In this document: piece after piece, positions 15,594-25,149 of the stretch
Layout: every line of letters starts with the position of its first letter
Position numbering within the stretch: position 1 is the stretch's first letter
Source of the DNA: Iamia sp. SCSIO 61187
GTDB taxonomy: Bacteria > Actinomycetota > Acidimicrobiia > Acidimicrobiales > Iamiaceae
Length of the DNA: 64,000 nucleotides
Assembly (NCBI RefSeq): GCF_019443745.1
Contig: NZ_CP050948.1
Location: forward strand, 3,662,001 to 3,726,000
Direction of reading: 5' to 3'
Position numbers and translations under genes: made by a program
The notes under the pieces: model-generated
What the model saw: the letters and a program-made list of their open reading frames with translations, nothing else
Told to the model about the DNA's origin: nothing
Databases searched by the model: none

Positions 15594-16939
15594 CGGACCT
15601 CCCCGCGCGGGATGCAGACGGTGACCCGCGCCCCCCCGTCGGGCGACTCGCTGATCGCCACCTCCCCGCCGTGCAGCCTCACGTGCTCGCGGACCAGGGC
15701 CAGCCCGAGCCCGGTGCCCGGTGCATCGGTCCGCTGGCCGCGGGCGAAGCGCCCGAACACGTGGGACCTCTCGTGCTCGGGCACGCCGGGCCCGGCGTCG
15801 TCGACGATGATGACGAGCGACCGGGACCGCCCGTCGACGGTGATCCGGGTGGCCCCGCCGCCGTGGTGGGCGGCGTTGTCGAGCAGGTTGGTCAGGACCT
15901 GGGCCATGCGCCGCTTGTCGAGGACCGCCATCGCACCGGCGCCGGGGCGGGCGTCGACGTCGACGCGGTGCGGGCTGGTCTCGACGACGGCACGGACGAA
16001 GGTGCGGGGGTCGACCGGGTCGGTCACCAGCTCGGCGACGCCCGCCTCGGCCCGGCCGATCTCGAGGAGCTCGTCGATCAGCTGGACGAACCGGGCCACC
16101 TCGGCGTCGAGCACGTCGAGGGCCTCGAGGACCGACGGATCGTCGGCCCGGCGACGGGCCACCGAGAGCGCGGCCGCCATGGTCGCGAGGGGCGATCGGA
16201 GCTCGTGGGTGACGTCGGCGGCGAAGCGGGCCTCGCGGTCGATGCGCTCCTGGAGGCCTTCGACCATGCCGTTGAACGAACGGACGAGCGGCTCCAGGTC
16301 CGCGTCGTCGTCGTGCTCCAACCGGCGGTCGAGCGACCCCTCCCGGATCTGGTCGGCCGCCTCGGCCATCCGCCGCACCGGTCGCAGCACGCGGGCCGAG
16401 ACCAGCCAGCCCACGCCGGTGGCCACCAGGGCCGTCACCCCGATGGTCACCAGCAGGGCGACGGTCACGGTCCGCAGGGCCCGCTCGACGTCGCCCAGCG
16501 GCACGAGCTCGACGTAGGTCGCGTCCGCCTCGGCGATGGGCACGGCGACGGCGACCATGACGTCGTCGCCGATCTGCACCCGCATGCGGGCGGCGCGGCC
16601 GCCCTCCAGCGCCACCAGCAGCTCCTCGGGCAGGTCGTCGGGACCGGCGGACACCGACGAGGAGTACCACTCGGCCCCCCGCTCGAGCAGGGCCACGCCC
16701 TGCCGGCTGGTCTGGACGGCGTCGAGGGCCGCCCGGTCGTCGGCGGACTCGCCCAGGGCCGCGCGCACGGCCCGGGCGTTCAGGAACGCCTGCCGCTCGG
16801 CCGACCGCTCCCGTCCTCCCACCAGCGAGGCGCGGGTCACCGAGATGCACACGCCGACGACGACGGCGGCCACGGCGAGGCCGAGGAGGCCGAAGGCCAC
16901 CATGGCCCGGTACCGCAGCGCCGGGTGGCGGACGCTCAT
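15590..16939 (-). CDS. Sensor histidine kinase (HAMP-HisKA-HATPase), MtrB-like, without adjacent regulator
   Basis: 449 residues. TM1 is at about residues 13-34, an extracellular sensor region follows, TM2 is at about 160-182, then a HAMP domain with VLRPVRRMAEAADQI. HisKA has FAADVTHELRSPL with the phosphorylated His near residue 247; the ATPase domain has NLLDNAAHHGG (N box), VDDAGPGVPE (G1) and GTGLGLALVREH (G2). All catalytic motifs are present. No response regulator gene lies on either side, so the partner is encoded elsewhere. The downstream lipoprotein gene overlaps by ATGA. Confidence 0.92.
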   Translation of the reverse strand: MSVRHPALRYRAMVAFGLLGLAVAAVVVGVCISVTRASLVGGRERSAERQAFLNARAVRAALGESADDRAALDAVQTSRQGVALLERGAEWYSSSVSAGPDDLPEELLVALEGGRAARMRVQIGDDVMVAVAVPIAEADATYVELVPLGDVERALRTVTVALLVTIGVTALVATGVGWLVSARVLRPVRRMAEAADQIREGSLDRRLEHDDDADLEPLVRSFNGMVEGLQERIDREARFAADVTHELRSPLATMAAALSVARRRADDPSVLEALDVLDAEVARFVQLIDELLEIGRAEAGVAELVTDPVDPRTFVRAVVETSPHRVDVDARPGAGAMAVLDKRRMAQVLTNLLDNAAHHGGGATRITVDGRSRSLVIIVDDAGPGVPEHERSHVFGRFARGQRTDAPGTGLGLALVREHVRLHGGEVAISESPDGGARVTVCIPRGEVR

Positions 16940-17029
16940 CGGCCGGGGATCCCGGTCACGACGGGCTCATCGCCGGCGCCGACGCCACGGCGACGGTCGC
17001 CGACCTCGGCGGGGATGGCGGCGCAGGGC

Positions 17030-17290
17030 TCAGGCGGCGACGGGTCCGGGCAGCTGCACGACACCCTCGAGGACCTCCAGGGCGTGCTCCAGGGCGGCCA
17101 GGTCCAGCTGGCCCGACGCGACCAACCCGGCGGAGGCCGCCGCGACCTCGGCGCGGGTGGCGTCGAGGCGGTCCTGGGCCCGGGCGAAGGCCTCGGGCTC
17201 GTCCCGGGCCAGGTGCCCGACCAAGACGTCGACGACGTCCTGGCGGATGGGGGGCACGACGACGGGGCGGTGGTCCATCACAGCGGTCAT
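17030..17290 (-). CDS. Small hypothetical protein, 86 residues
   Basis: The ATG at 17290 has a GGGAGGGGGCC ribosome site. The product is soluble, Ala/Val/Asp-rich and predicted mostly helical (DVVDVLVGHLARDEPEAFARAQDRL and a C-terminal LAALEHALEVLEGV). No family is recognised. It lies upstream of the histidine kinase on the same strand, 90 bases away, with nothing notable between them. Confidence 0.55.
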   Translation of the reverse strand: MTAVMDHRPVVVPPIRQDVVDVLVGHLARDEPEAFARAQDRLDATRAEVAAASAGLVASGQLDLAALEHALEVLEGVVQLPGPVAA

Positions 17291-17427
17291 GGCCCCCTCC
17301 CTGCCCCTGGGGCGCCCGGGCAGCGTCACCGTTCGGTCACGGCGGTTTCGCCGGCCCCGGACCGGAGAGCGGGGGGTGGGGTGGCACGGGCGCGCCAGCG
17401 CGGCCGACCCGGAGGACGCGGAGGTTC

Positions 17428-17949
17428 GTGGTGAGCACCTGGTTCGGATCGACGTGGGGCACGGTCGGCTTCATCGTCCTCAGCACGACGGCGACCTACG
17501 CGTCCGCGGTGGCGTGCGTCCGCCTGGCCGGTCGCCGCACCGTCGCCCAGATGTCCGCCTTCGATGCGGTGATCACCATCGCCCTGGGCAGCATCGTCGC
17601 CACCACCGCCGTCAGCGCCACGACCAGCTACGTCGAGGGCATGACCGCGCTGGTCACCCTGCTCGTCCTCCAGGTGGTGCTGGCGTGGGCCCGGAGGCGG
17701 TGGCCGGCCCTCCACCACGCGGTCGAGGCCGGCGCCGAGGTGGTCGCCGACCGGGGCCGGATCTCGCTGCCGCGCGGGCTCACCACCTCGCAGATGAGCG
17801 GTGAGGAGCTGCGGGCCCGGCTCCGCCAGAGCGGCCACGCCGCCCCGCCGCCGGCGGGCATCGTGCTGCTCGAGGCCGACGGGAAGGTGTCCGTGCTCGC
17901 CGACGAGGCGGAGGCCGCCGCCGTGCGCGACCTCCTCGGCCGAGGCTGA
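17428..17949 (+). CDS. DUF421 (YetF-type) membrane protein
   Basis: 173 residues. Three membrane helices are followed by a small cytoplasmic beta domain. The signature AVACVRLAGRRTVAQMSAFD and then AVITIALGSIVA is typical of DUF421 (compare RxxGKRxxxQxxxFDxVxxxxxG). The C-terminal domain has GVV-like strands and KVSVLADE. Function is unknown; family members are linked to stress and spore traits in firmicutes. Two adjacent GTG codons (17428 and 17431) follow a GGAG, and either may be the start. Confidence 0.88.
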   Translation: MVSTWFGSTWGTVGFIVLSTTATYASAVACVRLAGRRTVAQMSAFDAVITIALGSIVATTAVSATTSYVEGMTALVTLLVLQVVLAWARRRWPALHHAVEAGAEVVADRGRISLPRGLTTSQMSGEELRARLRQSGHAAPPPAGIVLLEADGKVSVLADEAEAAAVRDLLGRG

Positions 17950-17970
17950 TGCCGTCGTCGCTCGCGTCGG

Positions 17971-18594
17971 TCAGCTGGCGGCCGGGCGGGGCGACCACCA
18001 CGGGTACGGGATGCCGGCGAGCCGGTTGATCACGAACCCCTGGACGACCATCAGCACCACGGCGACCATGAGGACGGCGAGCTGCTCGGGCTCGCGCAGG
18101 ATGCCCAGCGACACGATGAGCGTGGTCGCCCCCGCCGGCGGGTGGGGCACGCGGGCCCAGACCATGGCCCCGCTCGTCAGCCCCAGGGACAGGGCGGCGG
18201 CGCCGACCCGGCCGCCGGTGACCTCCGAGGCCAGGGCGGGCGCGGCGTCGGTGAGGCCGAACACCACGAGGGCGAGGTAGCCGGCGGCGGCGCCGATGGC
18301 GTGGCCGCCGAGGGTGTTGCGGGGCGACGCCGCCGGGAGGAGGGGCGTGTAGAAGAGCAGGAAGGCGGTGGGCCCCAGCGAGGGGAAGATGAACGGCTCC
18401 CCGGTGAGGAGGGCCACCAGGGCCAGGGCGCCGATGGCGATGAGCCCGTTGACGAAGGCGAACAGCCCCAGGACGACGGTCGAGTCGTGCCGCTCGGTGA
18501 GCGCCGAGAGCCGCGCCCGGCGGGCGAGCCCCTGGACGATGGCGGCCATGTCGCCACCGATCGGCCCCGGCCGGCGCGCCGGCGGGTCGGTCAC
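17971..18594 (-). CDS. HPP family membrane protein, probable nitrite transporter
   Basis: 207 residues with four to five membrane helices. It contains IFPSLGPTAFLLFYTPLLP and then SPRNTLGGHAIGAAAGYLAL, and later WARVPHPPAGATTLIVSLGI with the His-Pro-Pro motif that names the family. HPP proteins of cyanobacteria and chloroplasts have nitrite transport activity. It is the last gene of the nitrate-reductase-like operon, overlapping the preceding small membrane gene by ATGA, which supports a role in moving nitrite produced or used there. Confidence 0.85.
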   Translation of the reverse strand: MTDPPARRPGPIGGDMAAIVQGLARRARLSALTERHDSTVVLGLFAFVNGLIAIGALALVALLTGEPFIFPSLGPTAFLLFYTPLLPAASPRNTLGGHAIGAAAGYLALVVFGLTDAAPALASEVTGGRVGAAALSLGLTSGAMVWARVPHPPAGATTLIVSLGILREPEQLAVLMVAVVLMVVQGFVINRLAGIPYPWWSPRPAAS

Positions 18595-18839
18595 CGCAGG
18601 TACCGGTAGAAGCCGGCCGATCCGGCCGCCAGCACCACCGAGAAGAGCGCCGTGACCCGGGCCAGGCCGTCCTCGTCGGCGAGGAGGGCCTCGAGGCCGA
18701 CGGTGAGCAGGAACACCTGCAACGACAGCAGGACGACCACGAAGACGCCCAGGGCGGCCGGGACCTCGCGGTGGAAGCGGGGCCGGCGGGGGCCCGTCCG
18801 GTGGGCCGGGACCCGCCGGGGCGGGATCGGGTCGCTCAC
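18591..18839 (-). CDS. Small two-helix membrane protein of the nitrate-reductase-like operon
   Basis: 82 residues from a GTG that overlaps the Rieske gene stop (GTGA). An arginine-rich N-terminus (about 25 residues) precedes two hydrophobic helices, VPAALGVFVVVLLSLQVFLLT and VTALFSVVLAAGSAGFYRYL, linked by an acidic loop (LLADEDG). Size and position suggest a structural subunit of a membrane redox complex. I do not recognise a characterised family. Confidence 0.75.
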   Translation of the reverse strand: MSDPIPPRRVPAHRTGPRRPRFHREVPAALGVFVVVLLSLQVFLLTVGLEALLADEDGLARVTALFSVVLAAGSAGFYRYLR

Positions 18840-19387
18840 CCCTCCTCCCCCTCGGCCTCGCCCCGGTACCCGAGCGCCCACACCGTGCCGTCCCGGACCT
18901 CGACGTCGATGCGGCCCAGCGGTCGCTGGGGCGGCCCCGACAGCACGTCGCCGGTGTGGACGTCGAAGTGGCCCTCGTGGCACGGGCACTCCATCTCGCC
19001 CGTGTCGCGCTGGTAGTAGACGACGCAGCCGAGGTGGGTGCACTTCTGGCTGAACGCCCGCAGCTCCCCGCCGGGCAGGTGCACGAGGATGGCCGGGTCG
19101 GCGCCCGTCGGGTAGTCGAAGAGGTGGGCCGAGCCCTCGGGCACGGCGTCGAGGGCGACGATGGGGCGGGGGTCGCCCTCGTTGATCGACCGCAGCGCCG
19201 ACCAGACGGCGATGCCGACGTTGCCGGCGGCGAAGCCGCCCGAGGCCAGCACCAGGTAGCGGACGAACTCCCGCCGGGTGACCTCGTCCTCGCCGGCCGA
19301 GGTCAGGGGGAAGTCCTGGCGCCAGACGGGGTCGGGCACGGGTGTCCACCCGTCGCGGTCGCCGGAGGCCGCAGGACGATCGGTCAT
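18836..19387 (-). CDS. Tat-anchored Rieske iron-sulfur protein
   Basis: 183 residues. An N-terminal cytoplasmic part is followed by a twin-arginine anchor, TRREFVRYLVLASGGFAAGN (about residues 36-55). The Rieske domain has CTHLGC and CPCHEGHFD, giving the two Cys and two His ligands and the disulfide Cys pair as in bc1-type Rieske proteins. It should sit on the outer face of the membrane. Located between a ferredoxin-like gene and a small membrane gene, it is likely the quinol-side electron carrier of this complex. Confidence 0.92.
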   Translation of the reverse strand: MTDRPAASGDRDGWTPVPDPVWRQDFPLTSAGEDEVTRREFVRYLVLASGGFAAGNVGIAVWSALRSINEGDPRPIVALDAVPEGSAHLFDYPTGADPAILVHLPGGELRAFSQKCTHLGCVVYYQRDTGEMECPCHEGHFDVHTGDVLSGPPQRPLGRIDVEVRDGTVWALGYRGEAEGEEG

Positions 19388-19397
19388 GGCCGGGCCC

Positions 19398-20081
19398 TCA
19401 CGACGGCCCCTCCTCGTCGAGGCCGAAGGGGTCGTCCTGCCAGGGCCGGGCGCCGCTGGCCGCCACGACGTCGATGGGTCCGGGCCCGTCGGCGACGGTG
19501 CGGACCTTCGTGGCCACGGGCTGGCGGCCGAACCAGAACTCGTTGACGAGGGTGCCGGTGCGGGTGGCGGCGAACTCGTCGGGCGTGCCGAACCACAGGG
19601 CCTCGCTGGGGCAGACCGATGCGCACATCGGCTTCTGCCCCACCGACGTGCGGTCGTAGCACATGTCGCACTTCATCATCTGGTCGATGGCCGACAGGTA
19701 CTTGGGCACCCCGAACGGGCAGGCGAGCACGCAGTTCGAGCAGCCGATGCAGCGGGGCTTGAGGGCCGACTGCACGACCCCGTCCTCGTTCTGCTTGATG
19801 GCGTCGGCCGGGCACACCTCGGCGCACGTCGGGTCCTCGCAGTGCATGCACACCATCGGCGCCGTCTGCGTGGTGGTGGCCCGGTCGATCTCCTCGAGGT
19901 GGATCATCGTCGTGCCCCGGTGCGTGCCGCACTCCTCGCACGCCTGCACGCACGAGCGGCACCCGATGCACCGGCTCTGGTCGATGACGAAGATGCTGTC
20001 GCCGAAGGCACCGGCCGTGGTGTGCGTGGCCGGGGACCGCTTGACGCCGATCGAGACGGGGACCGAGACGCCGCCGCTCAC
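19398..20081 (-). CDS. Four-cluster ferredoxin-like electron-transfer subunit (4Fe-4S)
   Basis: 227 residues, GTG start overlapping the Mo enzyme stop (GTGA). Four Cys groups are seen: [43 protein letters not shown] and CDMCYD...CASVCPSEA. This is the pattern of DmsB/NrfC/FdhB-type subunits carrying four [4Fe-4S] clusters. There is no signal peptide, so it is cytoplasmic, next to the Mo subunit. Its role is to pass electrons between the membrane module and the molybdenum subunit. Confidence 0.93.
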   Translation of the reverse strand: MSGGVSVPVSIGVKRSPATHTTAGAFGDSIFVIDQSRCIGCRSCVQACEECGTHRGTTMIHLEEIDRATTTQTAPMVCMHCEDPTCAEVCPADAIKQNEDGVVQSALKPRCIGCSNCVLACPFGVPKYLSAIDQMMKCDMCYDRTSVGQKPMCASVCPSEALWFGTPDEFAATRTGTLVNEFWFGRQPVATKVRTVADGPGPIDVVAASGARPWQDDPFGLDEEGPS

Positions 20082-22363
20082 CCTCCTCCCTCCTCGGGCT
20101 CGGACGGTGGCGTGCGGGGGGCGTCGCCCCCGGTGGCCCCGCCGACGAGGTCGACGTCCCGGTCGTCGACGACCACCGTGCCCGCCGGCCCGACGCGCTC
20201 GAGCCGCACGGCGGAGACCTTGTACTCCGGGATCTTGGAGAGCGGGTCGAGGGCCCGGTTGGTGAGCTGGTTGGCGGCCTGGCGCCCGGCCCAGTGGTAC
20301 GGGATGAAGACGGTGTCGGGCCGGATGGTCGACACGACGGTCGCCGGCAGCGTCATGGTCCCCCGCCGGGAGGTCACCCGGACCACGTCGCCGGTGACGA
20401 TCCCGTGCTGGTCCGCCAGGCGGGGGTGGATCTCGCAGAGCGGCTCCGGGTACTGGGCGACGAGCGGGCCGATCCGCCGGGTCTGCGTGCCCGACAGGTA
20501 CTGGCTGACCACCCGGCCCGTCGTCAGCCACACCGGGTAGTCGTCGTCGACGACCTCGGCGGGCGGCCGGTACCGGACCGGGTTGAAGCGGCCCCGCCCG
20601 TCGTCGGTGTAGAAGCGACCGCCCTCGAACAGGCGCGGCGTGCCCGGGTGCCCCTCCGACGGGCAGGGCCAGAACACGCCCATCTCGTCCTCCACCCGGT
20701 CCCAGGTGATGCCCGAGTAGTCGGCGCTGCCGCCCTTGGAGGCGACGCGCAGCTCCTCGAAGATCTGCTCGGCGTCGGTGTACGGGAAGTAGTGGCCCTT
20801 GCCGAGGCGGCGGGCGATGTCGCAGAGGATCTCCCAGTCCAGCCGGGCCTGGCCCGGCGGCGTCTTCGACGGGTTGAGCTTGATGACGCGCCCCTCGACG
20901 CTCGTCGAGGTGCCCTCGTCCTCCTCGTGCAGCGAGCCGGGCAGTACGACGTCGGCGTGGAACGCCGTCTCCGAGAGGAAGAAGTCGATGACCGAGTAGA
21001 ACTCGAGCTTGTCCAGGGCCTCCTTGGTGAAGGTGGTGTCGGGCAGCGAGACGACCGGGTTGAAGCAGATCGACAGGAGGCCCTTGATCTCGCCCCGGTG
21101 GATCGCCTCGACGATCTCCTCGGCGGTGAGGCCCTTGCCCGGGATCTCGCTCTCGGCGCAGCCCCACACCGAGGCGACGTACTCCCGGTGCTCGGGGTTG
21201 GTGATGTCGCGGTTGCCGGGCAGCTGGTCGCACTTGTGGCCGTGCTCGCGGCCCCCCTGGCCGTTGCCCTGGCCGGTGATGGTGGTGACGCCGCAGCCGG
21301 GCTTGCCGTACTTGCCGGTGGCCAGGCCCAGGTTGATGCAGGCCCACACGTTCTCGACGCCCTTGGTGTGGTGCTCGAGCCCCCGGGCGTGCATCAGCAT
21401 CCCGGTCTCGGCCGTGCCCCACAGCTCGGCGGCCTGCTCGATGCGCGCCGCCGGCACGCCGGTGACGTCGCTGGCCCACGCCGGCGTGTGGTCGGCCACC
21501 GCCTCGGCCGCCGCCTCGAACCCGGTGGTGTGGTCGCGGATGAAGTCGTGGTCGAGCCAGTCCCGCTCGATCAGCACGTGCAGCATGGCGCCGAGGAGGG
21601 CGGAGTCGGTGCCGGGCCGCAGCCCGAGGAACAGGTCGGCGGTGCGGGCGGTCGGCGTGACGCGGGGGTCGGCCACGATGAGCTTGGCCCCGTGGTCGCG
21701 GGCCCGCCAGATCCAGCTCGTCGTGATCGGGGCGCACTCGGCGATGTTGGCGCCGATCACGAAGACGACCTCGGCCTGCGGGATGTCGCTCCACGGGTTC
21801 GACGCCCGGTCGATCCCCAGCGCCCGCTTGTTGGCGACGCCCGCCGAGACCATGCAGAGCCGGCCGTTGTAGTCGAGGTTGGCCGTCCCCAGGGCGAGGC
21901 GGGCGAACTTCCCGATCATGTAGGACTTCTCGTTGTCGAGCGAGACGCCCGAGAGCATGGCGAAGGAGTCCGGGCCGTGCTCGGCCTGGATGCGCCGGAT
22001 CTCCGAGACGGTCCGGTCGAGGGCGTGGTCCCACGAGACCGGTCGGAACCCCTCGGGCCGCGAGGCGTCCCTCTCGAGCGGCTCGACCAGGCGGTCGGGG
22101 TGGGCGTTCTGGAGGTACCGCTTCACGCCCTTGGGGCAGAGCTTGCCCTCGTTGAAGGGGAACTCGTACCAGGGCTCGAAGCCGACCACCTCGTCGTCCT
22201 TGACCTTGAGGACGATCCCGCACTGCTGGCCGCAGAAGCAGCAGTGGGTCTTGACCTCGCGGTCCGCCTCGACGCCGGCGTCCCACCCGCCGACGGGGGT
22301 CTCGTTGAGGTGGGGGCCGTACCGGGCGACCAGCTCCTCCTCGGTGATGGGCGGGCGGGCCAT
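20078..22363 (-). CDS. Molybdopterin oxidoreductase, assimilatory nitrate reductase (NarB/NasC) type
   Basis: 761 residues. The N-terminal [4Fe-4S] motif is [10 protein letters not shown] with CPKG downstream. [12 protein letters not shown] near residue 170 matches the RxC molybdenum-ligand Cys of periplasmic and assimilatory nitrate reductases. The [25 protein letters not shown] and C-terminal molydopterin-dinucleotide domain ([28 protein letters not shown]) follow. There is no Tat signal, so it is cytoplasmic. NirA, a nitrite channel and NnaR occur 8 kb away and an HPP nitrite transporter is in this operon, supporting nitrate as substrate; formate dehydrogenase-type function is the alternative. 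Confidence 0.82.
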   Translation of the reverse strand: MARPPITEEELVARYGPHLNETPVGGWDAGVEADREVKTHCCFCGQQCGIVLKVKDDEVVGFEPWYEFPFNEGKLCPKGVKRYLQNAHPDRLVEPLERDASRPEGFRPVSWDHALDRTVSEIRRIQAEHGPDSFAMLSGVSLDNEKSYMIGKFARLALGTANLDYNGRLCMVSAGVANKRALGIDRASNPWSDIPQAEVVFVIGANIAECAPITTSWIWRARDHGAKLIVADPRVTPTARTADLFLGLRPGTDSALLGAMLHVLIERDWLDHDFIRDHTTGFEAAAEAVADHTPAWASDVTGVPAARIEQAAELWGTAETGMLMHARGLEHHTKGVENVWACINLGLATGKYGKPGCGVTTITGQGNGQGGREHGHKCDQLPGNRDITNPEHREYVASVWGCAESEIPGKGLTAEEIVEAIHRGEIKGLLSICFNPVVSLPDTTFTKEALDKLEFYSVIDFFLSETAFHADVVLPGSLHEEDEGTSTSVEGRVIKLNPSKTPPGQARLDWEILCDIARRLGKGHYFPYTDAEQIFEELRVASKGGSADYSGITWDRVEDEMGVFWPCPSEGHPGTPRLFEGGRFYTDDGRGRFNPVRYRPPAEVVDDDYPVWLTTGRVVSQYLSGTQTRRIGPLVAQYPEPLCEIHPRLADQHGIVTGDVVRVTSRRGTMTLPATVVSTIRPDTVFIPYHWAGRQAANQLTNRALDPLSKIPEYKVSAVRLERVGPAGTVVVDDRDVDLVGGATGGDAPRTPPSEPEEGGG

Positions 22364-23406
22364 CAGCCGAACCCGCCGACGGCGCGCGACTGCGCCAGCG
22401 CCACCAGCTTCCGCCGGCACATCGGGCAGGTGTCCTGGTAGCTGCCGCCACCGGCGGCGAGCGAGTAGTCGAACCCCATCTGCGGGAGGACCTCCTTGAG
22501 ATCGGTCATCTGCAGGGCGGACGCGAAGTCCTCGCCGCAGCGCGTGCACGTCTGCTGGGCCCCCTCGGCGCCCTCACGCTTGTAGTAGGCGACCCCGAGG
22601 TTCGCCGGGCGCTGGAAGATGTGGAACAGCTTCCCGAACGGGATGTACATCAGCCCGAGGATCACGGTCAGGGCGTGGACCGTGTTGAGGAAGACGTAGA
22701 AGCGGCCCTCCATCCAGATGTTCGACGCCGTCAGCGACAGGCCGGTGACCGACACGGCGAACAGCCCGGCCAGGGCCAGGAAGTCGTTGGACCGCTCCGT
22801 CGCCAGCGCCCCCGGGTCGCGGAGCCGGCGGGACAGGAAGATGAACACCCCGGCGAGGACGAGGACCGCCGAGATGTCGAGCAGGTGGAAGGTGATCCAG
22901 CCGAGCACGCTGCGGCTGTCGAAGCTGAACGTCGACACCTCGCCGACGACCGTGCGGTACTCCCGCCCGTCCTGGCCCACCGACTCGAAGTGGAGCAGGC
23001 CGAACACGAGGGGGAACGTCACCAGGCCGGCCAGGATGCAGCCCCAGAACACGAGCTGGTGGGCGAGCCACCGGCTGCGGGACCGGCTGCGGATGAACGA
23101 CTGCACCAGCAGGTTGGTGACGACGAGGCCCGGCAGGGCGCCGGCGTTGCGGGCCCGCTGGCCGGGCCGGCGGAAGGCGTCCCACCCCCGCCGGTTGAGC
23201 CGGGCCGTCGGCGGGCGACGCAGCCAGATCAGGTAGCGGTAGACGATGGCGAAGATGGCGAAGAGGGTGCCGAACAGGTAGCCCACCAGGGCGGCGTCGA
23301 ACCACCGCAGGTTCCCGCTCCCCAGCACGGCGATGGCCAGGGCGACGACCACCGCCAGGACGCCCCACGTCGCCGCCCGGCGATCGATCGTGGCGAGCTG
23401 GCTCAT
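22363..23406 (-). CDS. Multi-helix b-type cytochrome-like membrane subunit with C-terminal zinc-ribbon
   Basis: 347 residues. About six to seven hydrophobic helices contain His in [31 protein letters not shown] and GKLFHIF, suitable as haem b ligands as in NarI/DsrM/HdrE-type subunits. The C-terminal 60 residues are soluble with CTRCGEDF and CPMCRRK, a rubredoxin or zinc-ribbon pair. The ATG at 23406 follows AGGGA. It is the first gene of the operon and overlaps the Mo gene (TGATG). It is probably the quinol oxidation site. Confidence 0.8.
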   Translation of the reverse strand: MSQLATIDRRAATWGVLAVVVALAIAVLGSGNLRWFDAALVGYLFGTLFAIFAIVYRYLIWLRRPPTARLNRRGWDAFRRPGQRARNAGALPGLVVTNLLVQSFIRSRSRSRWLAHQLVFWGCILAGLVTFPLVFGLLHFESVGQDGREYRTVVGEVSTFSFDSRSVLGWITFHLLDISAVLVLAGVFIFLSRRLRDPGALATERSNDFLALAGLFAVSVTGLSLTASNIWMEGRFYVFLNTVHALTVILGLMYIPFGKLFHIFQRPANLGVAYYKREGAEGAQQTCTRCGEDFASALQMTDLKEVLPQMGFDYSLAAGGGSYQDTCPMCRRKLVALAQSRAVGGFG

Positions 23407-23428
23407 GCGGCGGTCCCTGGTCGCGGCC

Positions 23429-23456
23429 GGGGCGCCCACCCGGAGGTGGGCGCCCC
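23429..23456. terminator. Hairpin after the cupredoxin gene
   Basis: GGGGCGCCCACC, a 4-base loop, and the exact complement GGTGGGCGCCCC. It lies on the minus strand after the multicopper oxidase/cupredoxin pair and before the nitrate-reductase-like operon, so it should separate the two transcripts. No T-run follows. Confidence 0.55.
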
Positions 23457-23499
23457 ATGCCTACACGGCCAGGACCGACCGCGCTGGGCGACGGTCGCG

Positions 23500-24006
23500 T
23501 CACCCGATGGTGAGGTCGGTCTCCATGCCGGACTCCCGGTGGCCGGGGATGCTGCAGAAGAGCGTGTACGAGCCCGGAGCCAGGGCGCTGACGTCCAGCT
23601 CGGCCTCGCCGCCGGCGTCGAGCGCCGGGGTGGCCAGGTCCTGGTCCTCGACCGTGAGGTCGTGGGCCGCGGTCCCCTCGTTGGTGACCGTCAGCGACCC
23701 GCCCTCGGCCACCGTCACCGGCGCCGGGTCGATGGTGAACTCGGCCAGCGACACCGCGACCGCACCGCCCCCTCCGCCGGACCCGCCGGCGGGGATTGCC
23801 CGGTGCTCGTCGATCGAGCGGGCGGCGAGGCCCATGGCGAACACGGCGATGATGGCCGCCGCGAAGGCCAGGACGAGGGCGATGACGGCGATGGCCTCGA
23901 AGGTGAGCCCGGGGCCGCGTCCGTCCGGTCGGGCGGGCGGGCCGCCCGGCGCCGCAGGGGCCGCGGTGGCGGCCTGCTCCTCGGTGGGTGGGGTGATGGT
24001 GCTCAT
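23500..24006 (-). CDS. Membrane-anchored cupredoxin
   Basis: 168 residues. A Pro/Ala-rich N-terminus precedes a membrane anchor (about residues 35-62, IAVIALVLAFAAAIIAVFAMG), a Gly linker and a cupredoxin domain. Type 1 copper ligands are visible: His in GTAAHDLTV, then Cys, His and Met in YTLFCSIPGHRESGM. It is a small electron carrier at the outer membrane face. It overlaps the multicopper oxidase gene by ATGA and probably exchanges electrons with it. Confidence 0.88.
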   Translation of the reverse strand: MSTITPPTEEQAATAAPAAPGGPPARPDGRGPGLTFEAIAVIALVLAFAAAIIAVFAMGLAARSIDEHRAIPAGGSGGGGGAVAVSLAEFTIDPAPVTVAEGGSLTVTNEGTAAHDLTVEDQDLATPALDAGGEAELDVSALAPGSYTLFCSIPGHRESGMETDLTIG

Positions 24007-25100
24007 GCGGGCTCCTCGGAGACGACGAAGACGGAGACCATGCCGAACATCCCGTGGGGGCTCTCGGCGTGGGTGAGGATGTGGCAGTGGAACGCCCACG
24101 TCCCCGGGTTGTCGGCGACGACGGTGGCGTCCCACCGCTCGCCGGGGGCGACGGTGATGGTGTCGCACAGGAACGGCTGCGGGAGGGGGTAGCCGTCGCG
24201 GGCGAACACCTCGAAGGTGAGCCCGTGGAGGTGGACGGGGTGGACCATCGTCCCCTCGTTCATGAACCGGAACCGCACCCGCTCGCCCAGGTTGGCCGTG
24301 TAGGCGTCGGTGGCGGGGAAGCCCTTGCCGTTGATCGTGAACCCGCCGAGGGCGTCGTTCAGGATGTAGAGGTAGTCCCGGTCGTGGGTCGGCTCGTCGG
24401 CCGGGTCCTTGGGCTCGACGATCAGGGCGCCGAGGAGCCCGGCCGAGACCTGCTCGGCGGCGTTGTGGTGCGAGTGGTACATGTGCGACCCGTAGGGGCC
24501 GGGGACGAACTCGTAGGTGTAGGTCTCGCCCGGCTTGATCGGGGGCTGGGTGAGGAACGGCACGCCGTCCTGGTCGTTCGGGACGCGCTGGCCGTGCCAG
24601 TGGACGCCGGTGCTCTGGGGCAGCTCGTTGGTGACCACGATGCGGGTGCGCTGGCCCTCGACCATGCGCAGGGTCGGCCCGGGGACCATCTCGTTGTAGG
24701 CCATCGCCTTCTCGATCTGGCCGGGCGTGACCTCCCAGTCGATCTCCGAGCACGTGAGCTCGAAGACCCGGGTGTTGCCGTCCATCGTCCACTCGGCGTC
24801 GACGGCGCCCTTGCCCTCGGTGATGGGGCTCTCGATGTTGGCGAGGAACTGGTTGATGCCGTCCTCGTGCATGGCGTCCATCTCGTCGACGTTCGCCGGG
24901 GCCTCGGTGCTGTCCGTCTGGTCGCCCATGTCCATGCCGGCGTGGGCGTCGGCCGCGCCCGCCGAGGTGGTGGCGTCGCGGGGCCAGGCCGCCAGGGCGG
25001 TGCTGCCGACGATGGTGGCTCCCCCCACCCCACCGGCGACGAGCCCCATGAACAAGCGGCGGTCGACCGTCCTCTCGCCGGCGGTCTCGCTCTCCGTCAC
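24003..25100 (-). CDS. Tat-exported two-domain multicopper oxidase
   Basis: 365 residues. A Tat signal (VDRRLFMGLVAGGVGG) is followed by a His/Met-rich segment (DAHAGMDMGD). Two cupredoxin domains carry the four copper motifs: VHWHGQ, HMYHSHH, HPVHLHG and FHCHILTHAESPHGM. The HCH motif and axial Met are those of laccase-like oxidases, not of copper nitrite reductase (HCxxxGM). Two domains suggest a trimeric enzyme. GTG start with AAAGGAG upstream. A DosR-like box about 85 bases upstream suggests oxygen-dependent control. Substrate unknown. Confidence 0.9.
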   Translation of the reverse strand: MTESETAGERTVDRRLFMGLVAGGVGGATIVGSTALAAWPRDATTSAGAADAHAGMDMGDQTDSTEAPANVDEMDAMHEDGINQFLANIESPITEGKGAVDAEWTMDGNTRVFELTCSEIDWEVTPGQIEKAMAYNEMVPGPTLRMVEGQRTRIVVTNELPQSTGVHWHGQRVPNDQDGVPFLTQPPIKPGETYTYEFVPGPYGSHMYHSHHNAAEQVSAGLLGALIVEPKDPADEPTHDRDYLYILNDALGGFTINGKGFPATDAYTANLGERVRFRFMNEGTMVHPVHLHGLTFEVFARDGYPLPQPFLCDTITVAPGERWDATVVADNPGTWAFHCHILTHAESPHGMFGMVSVFVVSEEPA

Positions 25101-25149
25101 ATCGTCTCCTTTGGTCCTGCGCCACCGAGGGGTGGCGATCACGGGGCCC

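Noticed and set aside
17326-17346. GTCACCG-TTCG-GTCACGG direct repeat resembling a PHO box or GlnR site
   Set aside because: It lies between two genes without phosphate or nitrogen links and has only two half sites, so it is not supported beyond chance.
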